A stretch of DNA of 64,000 nt from Inhella proteolytica (GTDB lineage: Bacteria > Pseudomonadota > Gammaproteobacteria > Burkholderiales > Burkholderiaceae_C), in assembly GCF_016093275.1 (NCBI RefSeq), contig NZ_JAEDAK010000003.1, forward strand, positions 310,001 to 374,000, in the 5' to 3' direction. Positions 8,599-18,109 of this stretch are shown in pieces. A program made the translations under genes and the position numbers. The first letter of the stretch is position 1. Each line of letters opens with the position of its first letter. The notes under the pieces are model-generated. The model worked only from the letters and a program-made list of their open reading frames with translations, had not been told where the DNA came from and did not search any database.

Positions 8599-11502
8599 AT
8601 GAAACGCACCCGCATCGCCCAAGCCCTGGCCCTGGTGGGCCTGGTCAGCCCCAGCCTCGCGCAGACCACCCCGCCCACCGGCGAAGCCAAGCTCGAGAAA
8701 GTGGTGATCACGGGTTCGAGCATCAAGCGCCTGAAGGACGAAGGGGCGCTGCCGGTGCAGATCATCAGCCGCAGCGAGATGGAGCGCCAGGGCATCGCCT
8801 CCACCGAGCAGCTGATCGCCAGCCTGAACATCAACGGCAACGGCCTGGACAACCTGGCCGGCAATGCCGACGTGGTGGACGGCGCGGCGCGCGGCAACAA
8901 CGGCGCCACCAGCGCCAACCTGCGCGGCCAGGGCAGCAACGCCACCCTGGTGCTGCTGAACGGCCGCCGCGTGGCCTCGCACGGCCTGAATGGCGGCACG
9001 GTGGACCTGAACCAGATCCCCTTCGCGGCCATCGAGCGCGTGGAGGTGCTGAAGGACGGCGCCTCGGCCATCTACGGCACCGATGCCATCGGCGGCGTCA
9101 TCAACTTCATCCTGCGCACGCGCTTTGAAGGCCTGGTGATGAATGCCATGGTCGACATTCCGCAGGACAAGGGCGGCGAGATCTACGGAGCCGATATCAC
9201 CACCGGATTTGGCGACCTCGACCGTCAAGGCTTCAACTTCCTGGCCTCGCTCTCGGTGCGGGACCACAAGATCCTGCGCGGTGACCAGCGCGACTTCGTC
9301 AACACCTACCAGCCCGACCGCGGTGTGGCGCCGGACACGCGCGGCACGCCCATCGCCACCGCCTTCGCCATCAGCACCCTGTACAGCGCGCTGAGCCGCG
9401 ACAACCTCAACAACACCGGCCGCGGCACCGGCCCGGCCGACTTTGCCGACCCCACGCTGCGCGTGAACGGCATCAACGTGCTGGACCTACCCGGCCAGGC
9501 GGGCTGCGGCTCGGTGGACGGCATGAGCCCCTACGAGGAAAAGCTCTGGGCCACCGCCGCCAGCAAGTACGGCTGCGCCTGGGACACCGGCCGTGCCGCG
9601 GTGATCCAGCAGCCGGTGAAGAACACCAACCTGGTCTCGCGCCTGACCTTCCGCGCCGGTGAACACCAGATCGCCGCCGAGGCGGTGCTGGGCAAGAGCG
9701 AGTCGGCCAAGAGCTTCTCGAACAACCAGATCAGCAGCAGCACGGTGACGACCACCACGCTGCCCAATGGCACGCGCGTGCCCAACCCCTTCTACAACTT
9801 GGCCTACCCGAGCAGCGGCAGCTCCTACAACGAAGTCTTCAACAAGCTGGTGGCCGCCTTCCCGGCGCTGGAGGCCAACCGCGGGCAGCCGATCGCCTTC
9901 CGCTGGCGCTGCATGCCCTGCGGCCCGCGCGAGATTGAGACCGAGACCGACACCGCACGCTTCCTGCTGGGCGCCGATGGCCCGCTGCCCTTCTTGCCCG
10001 AGTGGGAGTACCGCGTGGGCCTGAACCGCGCCACCAGCAAGAGCAGCTCGGTCGTGGGCACCGGCTACCACTACCACCAGAAGTTCGCCGACCTGCTGAA
10101 CAACGGCACGCTCAACCCCTTCTCGCTGACGCAGACGCCGCAGGCCCTGCAGGCGCTGGACGCCATCTCGGCCAAGGGCGTCACGCTCTACGGCGGCAAG
10201 TACACGATGACGCAGGCCGATGCGTCGGTCTCCGGCCCGCTGTTCAAGCTGCCCGGCGGCATGGCCATGGCGGCCTTCGGCCTGGACAAGCGCACCGAGG
10301 AATACAAGTTCGACGGTGACCAGCGCCCCAACGCGAACACCGTGGACGCGCTGATCTTCAACGTGCCCTTCGACAACGCCCTGGCCACCGCCGGCACGCT
10401 CAAGCGCGACATCAAGGCGGTGTACGGTGAAATCGCCCTGCCGGTCTTCAAGGGTTTCGAGGCCGTGGGCGCCGTGCGCCAGGACGACTACACCGGCTTC
10501 GGCAAGAGCACCAATCCGAAGCTGACTCTGCGCTACACCCCGTTTGAGGAGCTGCTGCTGCGCGGCTCCTACAGCACGGGTTTCCGGGTGCCCACCTTCA
10601 AGCAGGCGCAAGACCCGATCACCGAAAGCCAGTACACCGGTGCTGACCTGACCGACCCGGCCAAATGCCCAAGCCGCGCCGTCTCCACCACGCCGGGCTG
10701 CGAAGCCATCCGCCCGCTGGTGTTGTTCGGCGGCAAGCCCGAGCTGGAGCCCGAGGAGGCTAAGATGACCAGCGCCGGCGTGGTCATCCAGCCCAGCAAG
10801 GACCTGGTGGCCAGCCTGGACTGGTGGAAGGTGCGCCGCGAGGGCACGATCCTGAGCTACGGCATCACCACCATCCTGAACAACTACCAGTACTTCCCGG
10901 ACAACCTGCGCCGCGATGCCTCCGGCAACCTGGTGGCGGTGGACACGCGCTGGGTCAATGCCGGTGAATCCATCACCGAAGGCCTGGACCTGAGCCTGCG
11001 CGGCAGCACCATGTGGGCCGATGCACGCTGGACGGCAGGCTTCGATGTCTCCTACTTGCTGGAAAAGCGCTCGCGCCCGCTCAAGTCCGCCCCCATGGGC
11101 CCGAGCGAGATCGGCGTGTTCACGCGCTCGGGCGATCTGGGCATCCGCTGGAAGCACACCGCCTCGCTGACGCGCACGGCCGGCGACTGGACCGCCACCA
11201 TCAGTCAGACCTTCCGCGACGGCTACAAGGACTACACCCTGCCTGGCGTGGCCAACGGCACGGTCAAGCCCGCCAACTGGCAGCCGAACGTGGAGAGCTA
11301 CTCGGTGTTCAACCTCAGCGTGGGCTACACCGGCTTCAAGAACCTGACGCTGACCGCCGGCATCAAGAACCTGCTGGGCGACGACCCGCCCTTCAGCGTG
11401 ACCTACGACACCAACACCGGTGCCGGCAGCAGCTGGGAGCCCCGCGTGGCCGACCCGCGCGGCCGCAGCTTCACGCTGCGCCTGGAGTACAAGTTCTTCT
11501 AA
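8599..11502 (+). CDS. TonB-dependent outer-membrane receptor
   Basis: 967 residues from the ATG at 8599, followed at once by a signal peptide (MKRTRIAQALALVGLVSPSLAQ). A longer open frame extends upstream but has no signal sequence. The TonB box/plug start VVITGSSIKR comes near residue 34, and the plug motifs LRGQGSNATLVLLNGRR and IERVEVLKDGASAIYGTDAIGG follow. The protein ends in a beta-barrel with a C-terminal aromatic residue (LEYKFF), as needed for BAM insertion. It has several Cys pairs in predicted loops. The ligand is unknown. It is divergent from dacB, and its stop overlaps the convergent membrane-protein gene by 4 bases. Confidence 0.92.
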   Translation: MKRTRIAQALALVGLVSPSLAQTTPPTGEAKLEKVVITGSSIKRLKDEGALPVQIISRSEMERQGIASTEQLIASLNINGNGLDNLAGNADVVDGAARGNNGATSANLRGQGSNATLVLLNGRRVASHGLNGGTVDLNQIPFAAIERVEVLKDGASAIYGTDAIGGVINFILRTRFEGLVMNAMVDIPQDKGGEIYGADITTGFGDLDRQGFNFLASLSVRDHKILRGDQRDFVNTYQPDRGVAPDTRGTPIATAFAISTLYSALSRDNLNNTGRGTGPADFADPTLRVNGINVLDLPGQAGCGSVDGMSPYEEKLWATAASKYGCAWDTGRAAVIQQPVKNTNLVSRLTFRAGEHQIAAEAVLGKSESAKSFSNNQISSSTVTTTTLPNGTRVPNPFYNLAYPSSGSSYNEVFNKLVAAFPALEANRGQPIAFRWRCMPCGPREIETETDTARFLLGADGPLPFLPEWEYRVGLNRATSKSSSVVGTGYHYHQKFADLLNNGTLNPFSLTQTPQALQALDAISAKGVTLYGGKYTMTQADASVSGPLFKLPGGMAMAAFGLDKRTEEYKFDGDQRPNANTVDALIFNVPFDNALATAGTLKRDIKAVYGEIALPVFKGFEAVGAVRQDDYTGFGKSTNPKLTLRYTPFEELLLRGSYSTGFRVPTFKQAQDPITESQYTGADLTDPAKCPSRAVSTTPGCEAIRPLVLFGGKPELEPEEAKMTSAGVVIQPSKDLVASLDWWKVRREGTILSYGITTILNNYQYFPDNLRRDASGNLVAVDTRWVNAGESITEGLDLSLRGSTMWADARWTAGFDVSYLLEKRSRPLKSAPMGPSEIGVFTRSGDLGIRWKHTASLTRTAGDWTATISQTFRDGYKDYTLPGVANGTVKPANWQPNVESYSVFNLSVGYTGFKNLTLTAGIKNLLGDDPPFSVTYDTNTGAGSSWEPRVADPRGRSFTLRLEYKFF

Positions 11503-12263
11503 GCCGGCACGGCGTAACCGGCGGCCAGGTGCCGCCGGTGCACCGCCAAGCCCGCCGTAGCCAGCAGCCACAGGGCCAGCAGGGCGAACTTGAGAGCGTG
11601 GGCGGCGCTGGCCAACTGCAGGCTGAGCGAGTCGGCTTCCGGCGCATGCGGCCACCAAAGCGCGGCCAGCGCGCCCGCCAGCAGCACGCAGGCACCCAAC
11701 AGCCCCACCTGCAACCACAGCGGCGACTCATGTGCCGCTTCGGCCCAGGTGCCCAGCAGGGGCACGCGCACCCACAGGCCGAAGGTCAGGGTCGCGCACA
11801 GCGCCATGCCCAGCAGCAGGTCCAGTTCCTGGTGATGCAGGGCGGCGGCGTTCTCCACCAGATCGGCCGCCACCAGCAGCAGCGGCAGGGTGAAACCGAC
11901 ACCGCGCCAGGTGGCCAGCTTCAGGTGCCCGCCCTCGGGTGTGCGCGGCGGCAGCCACAGCGCCCACGCCCGCCACATGACCAGCCAGTACAGCGGCAGG
12001 AACAGCGCCGTGTCGATCACCAGGTAGGCCACGAAACCGGCAAAGCCCCAGCCGTTCAGCGCCAGCTGCCAGCGCACCATCTGGTTGGCCACCCGGGAGC
12101 CATCCGTCCACGCCAGCAGGGCCTCGATCCAGACCCCGCCGCCACGCACATAGAGCAGCAGTTGCAGCACGCTGAGCACAGCACCGATGCCGAGCAGGCC
12201 CCAGAGCAGGTGACGCAGCGGGATCGCATCGGGTGTTCGGGGTTCGAGCTCGTCCATCAGCAT
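11499..12263 (-). CDS. Integral membrane protein of unknown function
   Basis: 254 residues (252 if the second Met at 12257 is used) with about six hydrophobic segments (around residues 19-40, 75-100, 123-140, 148-165, 180-202 and 216-240). No recognised motif. The stop codon overlaps that of the TonB receptor gene by 4 bases. It may be transcribed from the same intergenic region that drives murQ in the other direction, but nothing else ties it to peptidoglycan. Confidence 0.75.
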   Translation of the reverse strand: MLMDELEPRTPDAIPLRHLLWGLLGIGAVLSVLQLLLYVRGGGVWIEALLAWTDGSRVANQMVRWQLALNGWGFAGFVAYLVIDTALFLPLYWLVMWRAWALWLPPRTPEGGHLKLATWRGVGFTLPLLLVAADLVENAAALHHQELDLLLGMALCATLTFGLWVRVPLLGTWAEAAHESPLWLQVGLLGACVLLAGALAALWWPHAPEADSLSLQLASAAHALKFALLALWLLATAGLAVHRRHLAAGYAVPA

Positions 12264-12365
12264 GTCAAACCTCTGCAGCGGGCTGTCGATGGGCCCTAGC
12301 CTACTCCCGCCCCATGCACACGATGCGACGATTACCTGCAGTTATGCGCCGAGGCCCAGCATTCA

Positions 12366-12395
12366 TTGGTTCCGCCGCCACAGCCTGCCTAGAGT
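12366..12395 (+). promoter_or_regulatory. Possible sigma70 promoter of the peptidoglycan-salvage operon
   Basis: TTGGTT (12366-12371) and TAGAGT (12390-12395) are separated by 18 bases and lie 25 bases upstream of the murQ ATG. Each hexamer matches four of six consensus bases. There is no other start-site candidate in the 157-base gap; this is a pattern match only. Confidence 0.4.
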
Positions 12396-12420
12396 GACCG
12401 CTCCTCGCTGACCCTTGCCC

Positions 12421-13305
12421 ATGCTCAATACCGAGACGCCGAGCCCCCGCCACCCCGATCTGGACAGCTACCCCACCGGCCAACTGGTGCAGGCCTTTGT
12501 GGACGACCAGCTCGACGCGCTGCGCGCCGTGCAGGCCGCCGCACCCGCTTTGGCGCGCGCGGTGGAGGCCGCGCTGCCGCGTCTGCAGGCCGGTGGCCGG
12601 CTGATCTACGTCGGGGCCGGCACCTCCGGCCGGCTGGGCCTGCTGGATGGCGTGGAGCTGACGCCCACCTTTTCCTGGCCGCCGGAGCGCGCCTGCGCGC
12701 TGATCGCGGGCGGCCCCGGTGCGCTGATGAAGGCGGTGGAAGGCGCGGAGGACAACGCCAGCCAGGGCGCGGCCGATCTGCAGCAGCTGCAGCCGCGTGC
12801 GCAGGACGTGGTGATCGGCCTGGCCGCCAGTGGCGCCACACCCTATGTGCTGGGCGCACTGCAGGCGGCGCGCGCGGCGGGCTGTCTCACCATCGGCATG
12901 GCCAACAACCCGGGCGCGCCGGTGTGCACCCAGGCCGAGATCGGCGTGGTACTGGACAGCGGGCCGGAGATCATCTCGGGCAGCACGCGCCTCAAGGCCG
13001 GCACGGCACAGAAGATCGCGCTCAACACCTTCTCCAGCAGCCTGATGGTGAAGCTGCACAAGGTGCACGGCAATTTGATGGTGGACCTGCAGGCCACCAA
13101 CGCCAAGCTGCGCCGCCGCGCGCTGGCCCTGACGCAGCGCGCCAGCGGTGCCGCCCCCGAGGCCGCCGAGTTGGCCCTGGCCCAGGCTGGCGGACAGGTA
13201 AAGCTGGCCATCCTGATGTTGCGCCGGCAGCTCACTGCACCCGCAGCCAAGACCCTGCTGGAGCGACACGCCGGCCATCTGCGCGCCGCCCTGGATGCCG
13301 CCTGA
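12421..13305 (+). CDS. murQ: N-acetylmuramic acid 6-phosphate etherase MurQ
   Basis: Cleaves the lactyl ether of MurNAc-6-phosphate to GlcNAc-6-phosphate plus D-lactate, the key step returning muramic acid to amino-sugar metabolism. 294 residues from the ATG at 12421; a TTG six bases earlier is possible but unneeded. The SIS-domain phosphosugar signature GAGTSGRLG (about 65-73) is followed by the catalytic acids Glu79 (in DGVEL) and Glu110 (in EGAEDN). First gene of a ten-gene operon, with the ampG ATG two bases after its stop. Confidence 0.95.
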   Translation: MLNTETPSPRHPDLDSYPTGQLVQAFVDDQLDALRAVQAAAPALARAVEAALPRLQAGGRLIYVGAGTSGRLGLLDGVELTPTFSWPPERACALIAGGPGALMKAVEGAEDNASQGAADLQQLQPRAQDVVIGLAASGATPYVLGALQAARAAGCLTIGMANNPGAPVCTQAEIGVVLDSGPEIISGSTRLKAGTAQKIALNTFSSSLMVKLHKVHGNLMVDLQATNAKLRRRALALTQRASGAAPEAAELALAQAGGQVKLAILMLRRQLTAPAAKTLLERHAGHLRAALDAA

Positions 13306-13306
13306 G

Positions 13307-14563
13307 ATGCCGCGCTCACCCTGGGCCTGGATCCCCAGCCTTTACCTGCTGCAGGCCCTGCCTTATGTGACGGTGATGACCCTCTCGGTCGTCATGTACA
13401 AGAACCTGGGCCTGAGCAACACCGAGATCGCGCTCTACACCAGCTGGCTCTACCTGCCCTGGGTCATCAAGCCGCTGTGGAGCCCGCTGGTGGAGCTGCT
13501 GGGCACCAAGCGGCACTGGATCGTCGGCCTGCAGTTCTTGGTGGGCGCGGCGCTGGCCGGCGTGGCGCTCACGCTGCCGCTGGAGAGCTTCTTCCAGATG
13601 TCGCTGGCGGTGCTGTGGCTGATGGCCTTTGCCTCGGCCTCGCATGACATCGCCGCCGATGGCTTCTACCTGCTGGCGCTGCAAACCCACGAGCAAGCCG
13701 CCTTCGTGGGCGTGCGCTCGGCCTTCTACCGGCTGGCCAACATCGCCGGCCAGGGTGGGCTGGTCTACCTGGCCGGGTTCCTGACGGAGCGCTGGGGCAA
13801 TGCCCGCTCCGCCTGGCAGGTGGTGATGGCGCTGCTGGCCGGGCTGTTCGTGCTGGTGGCGCTCTACCACCTGTGGGCCCTGCCCAAGCCCGCCGCCGAC
13901 CGGCCCGCCCCGCGCCAGCAGGGCTTCTGGCGCGAATCGCTGCAGGTGTTTGCCGAGTTCTTCAGGAAGCCCGCCATCTGGGTGATCGTGGGCTTTCTGC
14001 TGCTCTACCGCTTCCCCGAGGCGCAGCTGCTCAAACTGGCCACGCCCTTCCTGCTGGACCCCACTGAGCAGGGCGGCCTGGGCCTGACGACGCAGCAGGT
14101 CGGCATCGCCTACGGCACCGTGGGCCTGAGTGCGCTGACCCTGGGCGGTCTGCTGGGCGGTTGGGTGATTGCGCGCGTGGGCCTGAAGGCGGCGCTGTGG
14201 CCGTTGATCCTGGCCATGCATGTGCCCAACATCGTCTTCCTGCTCATGGCCTGGGCCCAGCCGCAGAGCCTGTGGTGGATCAGCGCCGCGCTGGCGGTGG
14301 AGCAGTTTGGTTATGGGCTAGGGTTCACGGCCTACCTGATGGTGATGATCCTGGTGTCCGAAGGCCCGCACAAGACCGCGCATTACGCGCTGTGCACCGG
14401 CTTCATGGCGCTGGGGATGATGCTGCCCGGCATGTGGAGCGGCTGGCTGCAGGACCAGATCGGCTACCTCTGGTTCTTCGCCTGGGTGCTGCTGGCCACC
14501 CTGCCCTCGTTTGCGATGACGGCGCTGATCCAGGTGCCGGCGGGCTTCGGGAAGAAGGCATGA
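13307..14563 (+). CDS. ampG: AmpG-family muropeptide permease (MFS)
   Basis: A 418-residue, roughly 12-helix major-facilitator transporter. AmpG imports GlcNAc-anhydroMurNAc and its peptides from the periplasm. Family features seen: the start SLYLLQALPYVTVMTLSVVMYKNLGLS, the loop SHDIAADGFYLLAL and the stretch FALLIGFL-like helices; it is shorter than E. coli AmpG (491), as in many other bacteria. The ATG at 13307 is preferred over 13295, which would overlap murQ. The stop overlaps the next start (ATGA). Its position next to murQ supports a muropeptide or MurNAc-type cargo. Confidence 0.88.
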   Translation: MPRSPWAWIPSLYLLQALPYVTVMTLSVVMYKNLGLSNTEIALYTSWLYLPWVIKPLWSPLVELLGTKRHWIVGLQFLVGAALAGVALTLPLESFFQMSLAVLWLMAFASASHDIAADGFYLLALQTHEQAAFVGVRSAFYRLANIAGQGGLVYLAGFLTERWGNARSAWQVVMALLAGLFVLVALYHLWALPKPAADRPAPRQQGFWRESLQVFAEFFRKPAIWVIVGFLLLYRFPEAQLLKLATPFLLDPTEQGGLGLTTQQVGIAYGTVGLSALTLGGLLGGWVIARVGLKAALWPLILAMHVPNIVFLLMAWAQPQSLWWISAALAVEQFGYGLGFTAYLMVMILVSEGPHKTAHYALCTGFMALGMMLPGMWSGWLQDQIGYLWFFAWVLLATLPSFAMTALIQVPAGFGKKA

Positions 14564-15702
14564 CGCACGCCCCTACCCCGCGCCTGCTCTCCCTCGACGC
14601 CTTCCGCGGCTTCACCATCGCCGCCATGCTGCTGGTCAACAACCCGGGCAGCTGGAGCCATGTGTACGGCCCGCTGCTGCATGCACCCTGGCATGGCTGG
14701 ACCTTCACCGACTGGGTCTTCCCCTTCTTCGTCTTCATCAGCGGCGTGGCCATGACGCTGAGCCTGACGCGCCGCGCCCAGGCCGGTGCCGACCGCGCGC
14801 AGCTGCTGCGCAGCACGCTGCGGCGCGGGGCGGTCATCGTGCTGATCGGCCTGCTGCTCAACGCCGTGCCGCAGTTCGACTGGGAGACCCTGCGCTGGCC
14901 CGGCGTGCTGCAGCGCCTGGGCCTGTGCACGATGCTGGCGGCACCGCTGGCCATTTACTTGGGCTGGCGCGCGCAGGCCGCGGTGGGCTTGGGCCTGCTG
15001 GGCCTCTACACCCTGCTCATGCTCTGCGTGCCCGTGCCGGGCGCCGACGGCGTGGTGCGTGTGGGCTCGCTCGAAAAGGGCCAGGACCTCGCGTCCTACG
15101 TGGACCGGGCCCTGATGGACGGCCATCTGTGGGCCCAGGCCAAGACTTGGGACCCCGAAGGCCTGCTCAGCACCCTGCCCGCGCTGGCCAGCCAGATTGC
15201 CGGCCTGCTGGTGGGGCACTGGTTGGCCACACCGCGCAGCGCCATGGAAAAGACTGCCTGGCTCTTCGTGGCCGGGCTGGCAGAGCTCTGGGCGGCCGAG
15301 GTGCTGGCGGCCTGGACGATGCCGATCAACAAATCGCTCTGGACGCCCGCCTATGTGGCCAGCACCGGCGGCTGGGCCTGCCTGGTGTTTGGCGTGTGCC
15401 ATTGGCTGCTGGACAGCCAGCCCGACGCCGCCGCACGCAGCGCCTGGGCGCGCCGCCTGCACCCGCTGGTGGCGTTCGGCATGAACGCGCTCTTCCTCTT
15501 CGTGGCCAGCAGCCTGCTGGCCAAGCTGCTGGCCTTCTGGGCCCCCGGCGGCCAGAGCCTGAAGGCGCACGCCTTCGAGGGCCTGCAGGGCCTGGGCCTG
15601 GCGCCCATCAACGCCTCGCTGGCCTTCGCCTTGCTGTTCGTGGCCGCGTTTTGGGGCCTTGCCCAGTTCATGCACCAGCGCCGCTGGTTCATCACCGTAT
15701 GA
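14560..15702 (+). CDS. HGSNAT/NagX-like transmembrane acyltransferase family protein
   Basis: 380 residues with about ten transmembrane segments. The N-terminal motif RLLSLDAFRGFTIAAMLLVNNPG and the following HAPWHGWTFTDWVFPFFVFISGVAM are hallmarks of the bacterial relatives of heparan-alpha-glucosaminide N-acetyltransferase (NagX/DUF5009). Human HGSNAT acetylates terminal glucosamine across a membrane; bacterial NagX genes sit in GlcNAc or murein-sugar operons but their reaction is not settled. The start overlaps the ampG stop and the stop overlaps the next gene, so translation is coupled. A role in modifying or moving amino sugars from peptidoglycan is inferred from the operon. Confidence 0.85.
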   Translation: MTHAPTPRLLSLDAFRGFTIAAMLLVNNPGSWSHVYGPLLHAPWHGWTFTDWVFPFFVFISGVAMTLSLTRRAQAGADRAQLLRSTLRRGAVIVLIGLLLNAVPQFDWETLRWPGVLQRLGLCTMLAAPLAIYLGWRAQAAVGLGLLGLYTLLMLCVPVPGADGVVRVGSLEKGQDLASYVDRALMDGHLWAQAKTWDPEGLLSTLPALASQIAGLLVGHWLATPRSAMEKTAWLFVAGLAELWAAEVLAAWTMPINKSLWTPAYVASTGGWACLVFGVCHWLLDSQPDAAARSAWARRLHPLVAFGMNALFLFVASSLLAKLLAFWAPGGQSLKAHAFEGLQGLGLAPINASLAFALLFVAAFWGLAQFMHQRRWFITV

Positions 15703-17195
15703 AGCGCCGCGAGTTGCTGCTGGCCACCCCTGCCCTGCTGGGCGGCTGCGCCGTGCTGGACCTGAGCGGCGTGCAGCCCGCCCCGGCCCTGCAGGCGCCG
15801 GCCATCCCACGCGAGTTCCGCGCCGCCTGGGTGGCCACGGTGGCCAACATCGACTGGCCCAGCCGCCCCGGCCTGCCCACGGCGGCGCAGCAGGAAGAAG
15901 CCCGCCGCGCCGTGCAGCAGGCCGCGCGCCTGGGGCTGAACGCCTTGATCCTGCAGGTGCGCACCGCGGCGGATGCGCTCTACCCCAGTGCGCTGGAGCC
16001 CTGGGCCGAGTGGCTGAGCGGCACCCAGGGCCAGGCGCCCGAACCCGCCTGGGACCCGCTGGCCTTCTGGCTGCGCGAAGCCCATGCCGCCGGGTTGGAG
16101 CTGCACGCCTGGCTCAACCCCTACCGCGCCCAACCCAGCGCCGCCAAGGGCCCGCGCAGCGCCACGCATGTCAGCCAGGCCCGCCCCGAGTGGGTGCGCC
16201 GCTATGGCGACCAGCTCTGGCTGGACCCGGCCGAGGAAGGCGCCGCCGCCCAGACCCTGGCCGTGGCGCGCGACCTGCTGGCCCGCTACCCGCTGGACGG
16301 CCTGCACATCGACGACTACTTCTACCCCTACCCGGTGAAGGACGCCGCGGGCCAGTGGGTGGACTTCCCCGACGAAGCCGCCTGGGCGCGCTACCAAGCG
16401 AGTGGCGGCCTCATGCGCCGCGCCGACTGGCGCCGCGCCCAGGTGGACGCCCTGGTGCAGCGCCTGCACGCCAGCGTGCACGAGCTGCGCCCCACGGCGC
16501 GCTTCGGCATCAGCCCCTTCGGCCTGATGAAGCCGGCGCTGCGGCCGGCCGGCATCCAGGGCTTCAGCCAGTTTGACCAGCTCTACGCCGATGTGGAGCG
16601 CTGGCTGAGTGAGGGCTGGCTGGACTACCTGGTGCCCCAGCTCTACTGGCCGCGCGCACAAACCGCCCAGGCCTTCGAGCCGCTGCTGCGCAGCTGGCAG
16701 CAACTGAACCCCAAGGGCCGGCACCTGTGGCCCGGCCTCTTCACCAGCAAGGTGACGGAGAAGGACGACAGCTGGCCGGTGGAGGAGATCGAGGCGCAGA
16801 TTGCACTGACCCGCCAGGCCCAGGCCGGCGGCCATGTGCACTTCAGCTGGGTGGCGCTGGGGCAGAACCGGCGCGGCATGAGCGAGCGCCTGCGCACCCA
16901 GGCCTACGCCCAGGCCGCCCTGCCCCCGGCCACCCCCTGGCTGGCAGATGCGGTGCCTGGCCCGCTGCAACTGGAGCGCGTGCGCCCCGTAGGCGGCGCG
17001 CCGCAGTGGCAGCTGCGCGGGCCGGACGAAGCGCCGCTGCGCCGCTGGCTGTGGTGGCGCGAAGCCGGCGCCTGGCGCGGCGAGCTGCGCGGGCCCGGCC
17101 CCTTCGATTGGCCGGCGCAGGCCGACGCCCTGGTGGCCTGCGCCCTCAGCGTCACCGGCCTCGAAGGCCCGCGCGGCAGCTGGAGCCGCGCATGA
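15699..17195 (+). CDS. GHL10 (DUF187) family glycoside-hydrolase-like lipoprotein
   Basis: 498 residues. The signal ends in a lipobox (LLGGC, Cys17), so the protein is predicted to be membrane-anchored and extracytoplasmic. The TIM-barrel family opens with the diagnostic REFRAAWVATVANIDWPS (about 37-54), and the active-site-like strand GLHIDDYFYPYP lies near residue 205 with paired acids; FGISPFG and YLVPQLYWPR follow in the expected order. A C-terminal beta domain (about 410-498) looks fibronectin-like. Related proteins (YngK and others) lack a firmly assigned reaction, but placement between ampG and a MurNAc/GlcNAc-type kinase suggests cleavage of glycan fragments from murein. Confidence 0.85.
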   Translation: MKRRELLLATPALLGGCAVLDLSGVQPAPALQAPAIPREFRAAWVATVANIDWPSRPGLPTAAQQEEARRAVQQAARLGLNALILQVRTAADALYPSALEPWAEWLSGTQGQAPEPAWDPLAFWLREAHAAGLELHAWLNPYRAQPSAAKGPRSATHVSQARPEWVRRYGDQLWLDPAEEGAAAQTLAVARDLLARYPLDGLHIDDYFYPYPVKDAAGQWVDFPDEAAWARYQASGGLMRRADWRRAQVDALVQRLHASVHELRPTARFGISPFGLMKPALRPAGIQGFSQFDQLYADVERWLSEGWLDYLVPQLYWPRAQTAQAFEPLLRSWQQLNPKGRHLWPGLFTSKVTEKDDSWPVEEIEAQIALTRQAQAGGHVHFSWVALGQNRRGMSERLRTQAYAQAALPPATPWLADAVPGPLQLERVRPVGGAPQWQLRGPDEAPLRRWLWWREAGAWRGELRGPGPFDWPAQADALVACALSVTGLEGPRGSWSRA

Positions 17196-18109
17196 AGCTG
17201 CTCTCCATCGGCCTGGACGCCGGCGGCACGCAAACCCGCTGGGCGGCAGTGAACGCGCAGGGCAGCCTGTGCGCCGAAGGCGAGGTGGCGCCCATCAGCG
17301 GCCTGCTGCTGGCCGACCCCGCCAAGCGCCAGCAGCTGCAGCAGGCCCTGAGCGAGCTGGCCGAAGCCCTGGCCCCGCTGGGCCGGGCGGTGGCGCTGTA
17401 CGGCGGCATCACCGGCGTGGCCGAGCCCGAAGGCCCGGTGGCGCAGGAGCTGAACCGCCGCCTGGCCGAGGCGCTGCAGATCGAGCCCGCGCGCGTGGCT
17501 TGCCACAGCGACATGGACATCGCCTACCGCGCCGCCTTTGCGCCGGGCGCGGGCTACCTCGTCTACGCCGGCACGGGCGCCATTGCTGTGCACCTGGACG
17601 CCGCCGGCCAGCTGCACCGCGCCGGCGGCCGCGGCTACCTGCTGGGCGACGAAGGCGGTGGCTACTGGATTGCCCGCGAGGCCCTGGCCACCGTGTGGCG
17701 GCGCGAGGACGAAGCGCCTGAGAGCTGGCGCGAATCCCCCCTGGCCTGCGCCCTGTTCGAACGCCTGGGCGGCGCCGACTGGGCGCGCAGCCGCCAGTTC
17801 ATGTACGGGGGCGACCGCGGCAGCATCGGCCGCCTGGCCCTGGCCGTGGCCGAGGCGGCCAGCACCGACCCGCAAGCCCGCGCCCTGCTGCGCCGCGCCG
17901 GCACCGAGCTGGCGCGCCTGCCTCTCTCCTTAAGCCGCCGCTTTGGCGCAAAACCCGTGCTGGCCGCCGGCCGCGCGCTGCTGCTGCACCCCCTGGTGCT
18001 GGACGGCCTGCGCGAGGCCCTGCCGCCCAGCCTGCCGCTCACCAGCGGCCAACTGGCCCCGCACACCACCGCGGCGCAGCTGGCCCATACCTTGTTGCGA
18101 ACCCGATGA
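17192..18109 (+). CDS. BadF/BadG/BcrA-type amino-sugar kinase (MurK/NagK-like)
   Basis: 305 residues of the ASKHA fold. The phosphate-1 loop SIGLDAGGTQTRWA opens the protein, CHSDMDIAYRAAF lies near residue 110, the phosphate-2 loop YAGTGAIAVH near 126 and the GDEGGGYWIAREA motif near 151, all typical of GlcNAc kinase-like members of this family. In the pathway context it most likely phosphorylates MurNAc (or both MurNAc and GlcNAc, as described for clostridial MurK) to give the MurQ substrate. No AnmK-like kinase is present in this window. Start and stop both overlap neighbouring genes. Confidence 0.85.
   Translation: MKLLSIGLDAGGTQTRWAAVNAQGSLCAEGEVAPISGLLLADPAKRQQLQQALSELAEALAPLGRAVALYGGITGVAEPEGPVAQELNRRLAEALQIEPARVACHSDMDIAYRAAFAPGAGYLVYAGTGAIAVHLDAAGQLHRAGGRGYLLGDEGGGYWIAREALATVWRREDEAPESWRESPLACALFERLGGADWARSRQFMYGGDRGSIGRLALAVAEAASTDPQARALLRRAGTELARLPLSLSRRFGAKPVLAAGRALLLHPLVLDGLREALPPSLPLTSGQLAPHTTAAQLAHTLLRTR

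Noticed and set aside
9487-11718. 743-codon antisense frame across the TonB receptor and the membrane-protein gene
   Set aside because: Low-complexity Gly/Ala/Arg/Val composition typical of GC-rich antisense frames; the receptor on the plus strand is certain.
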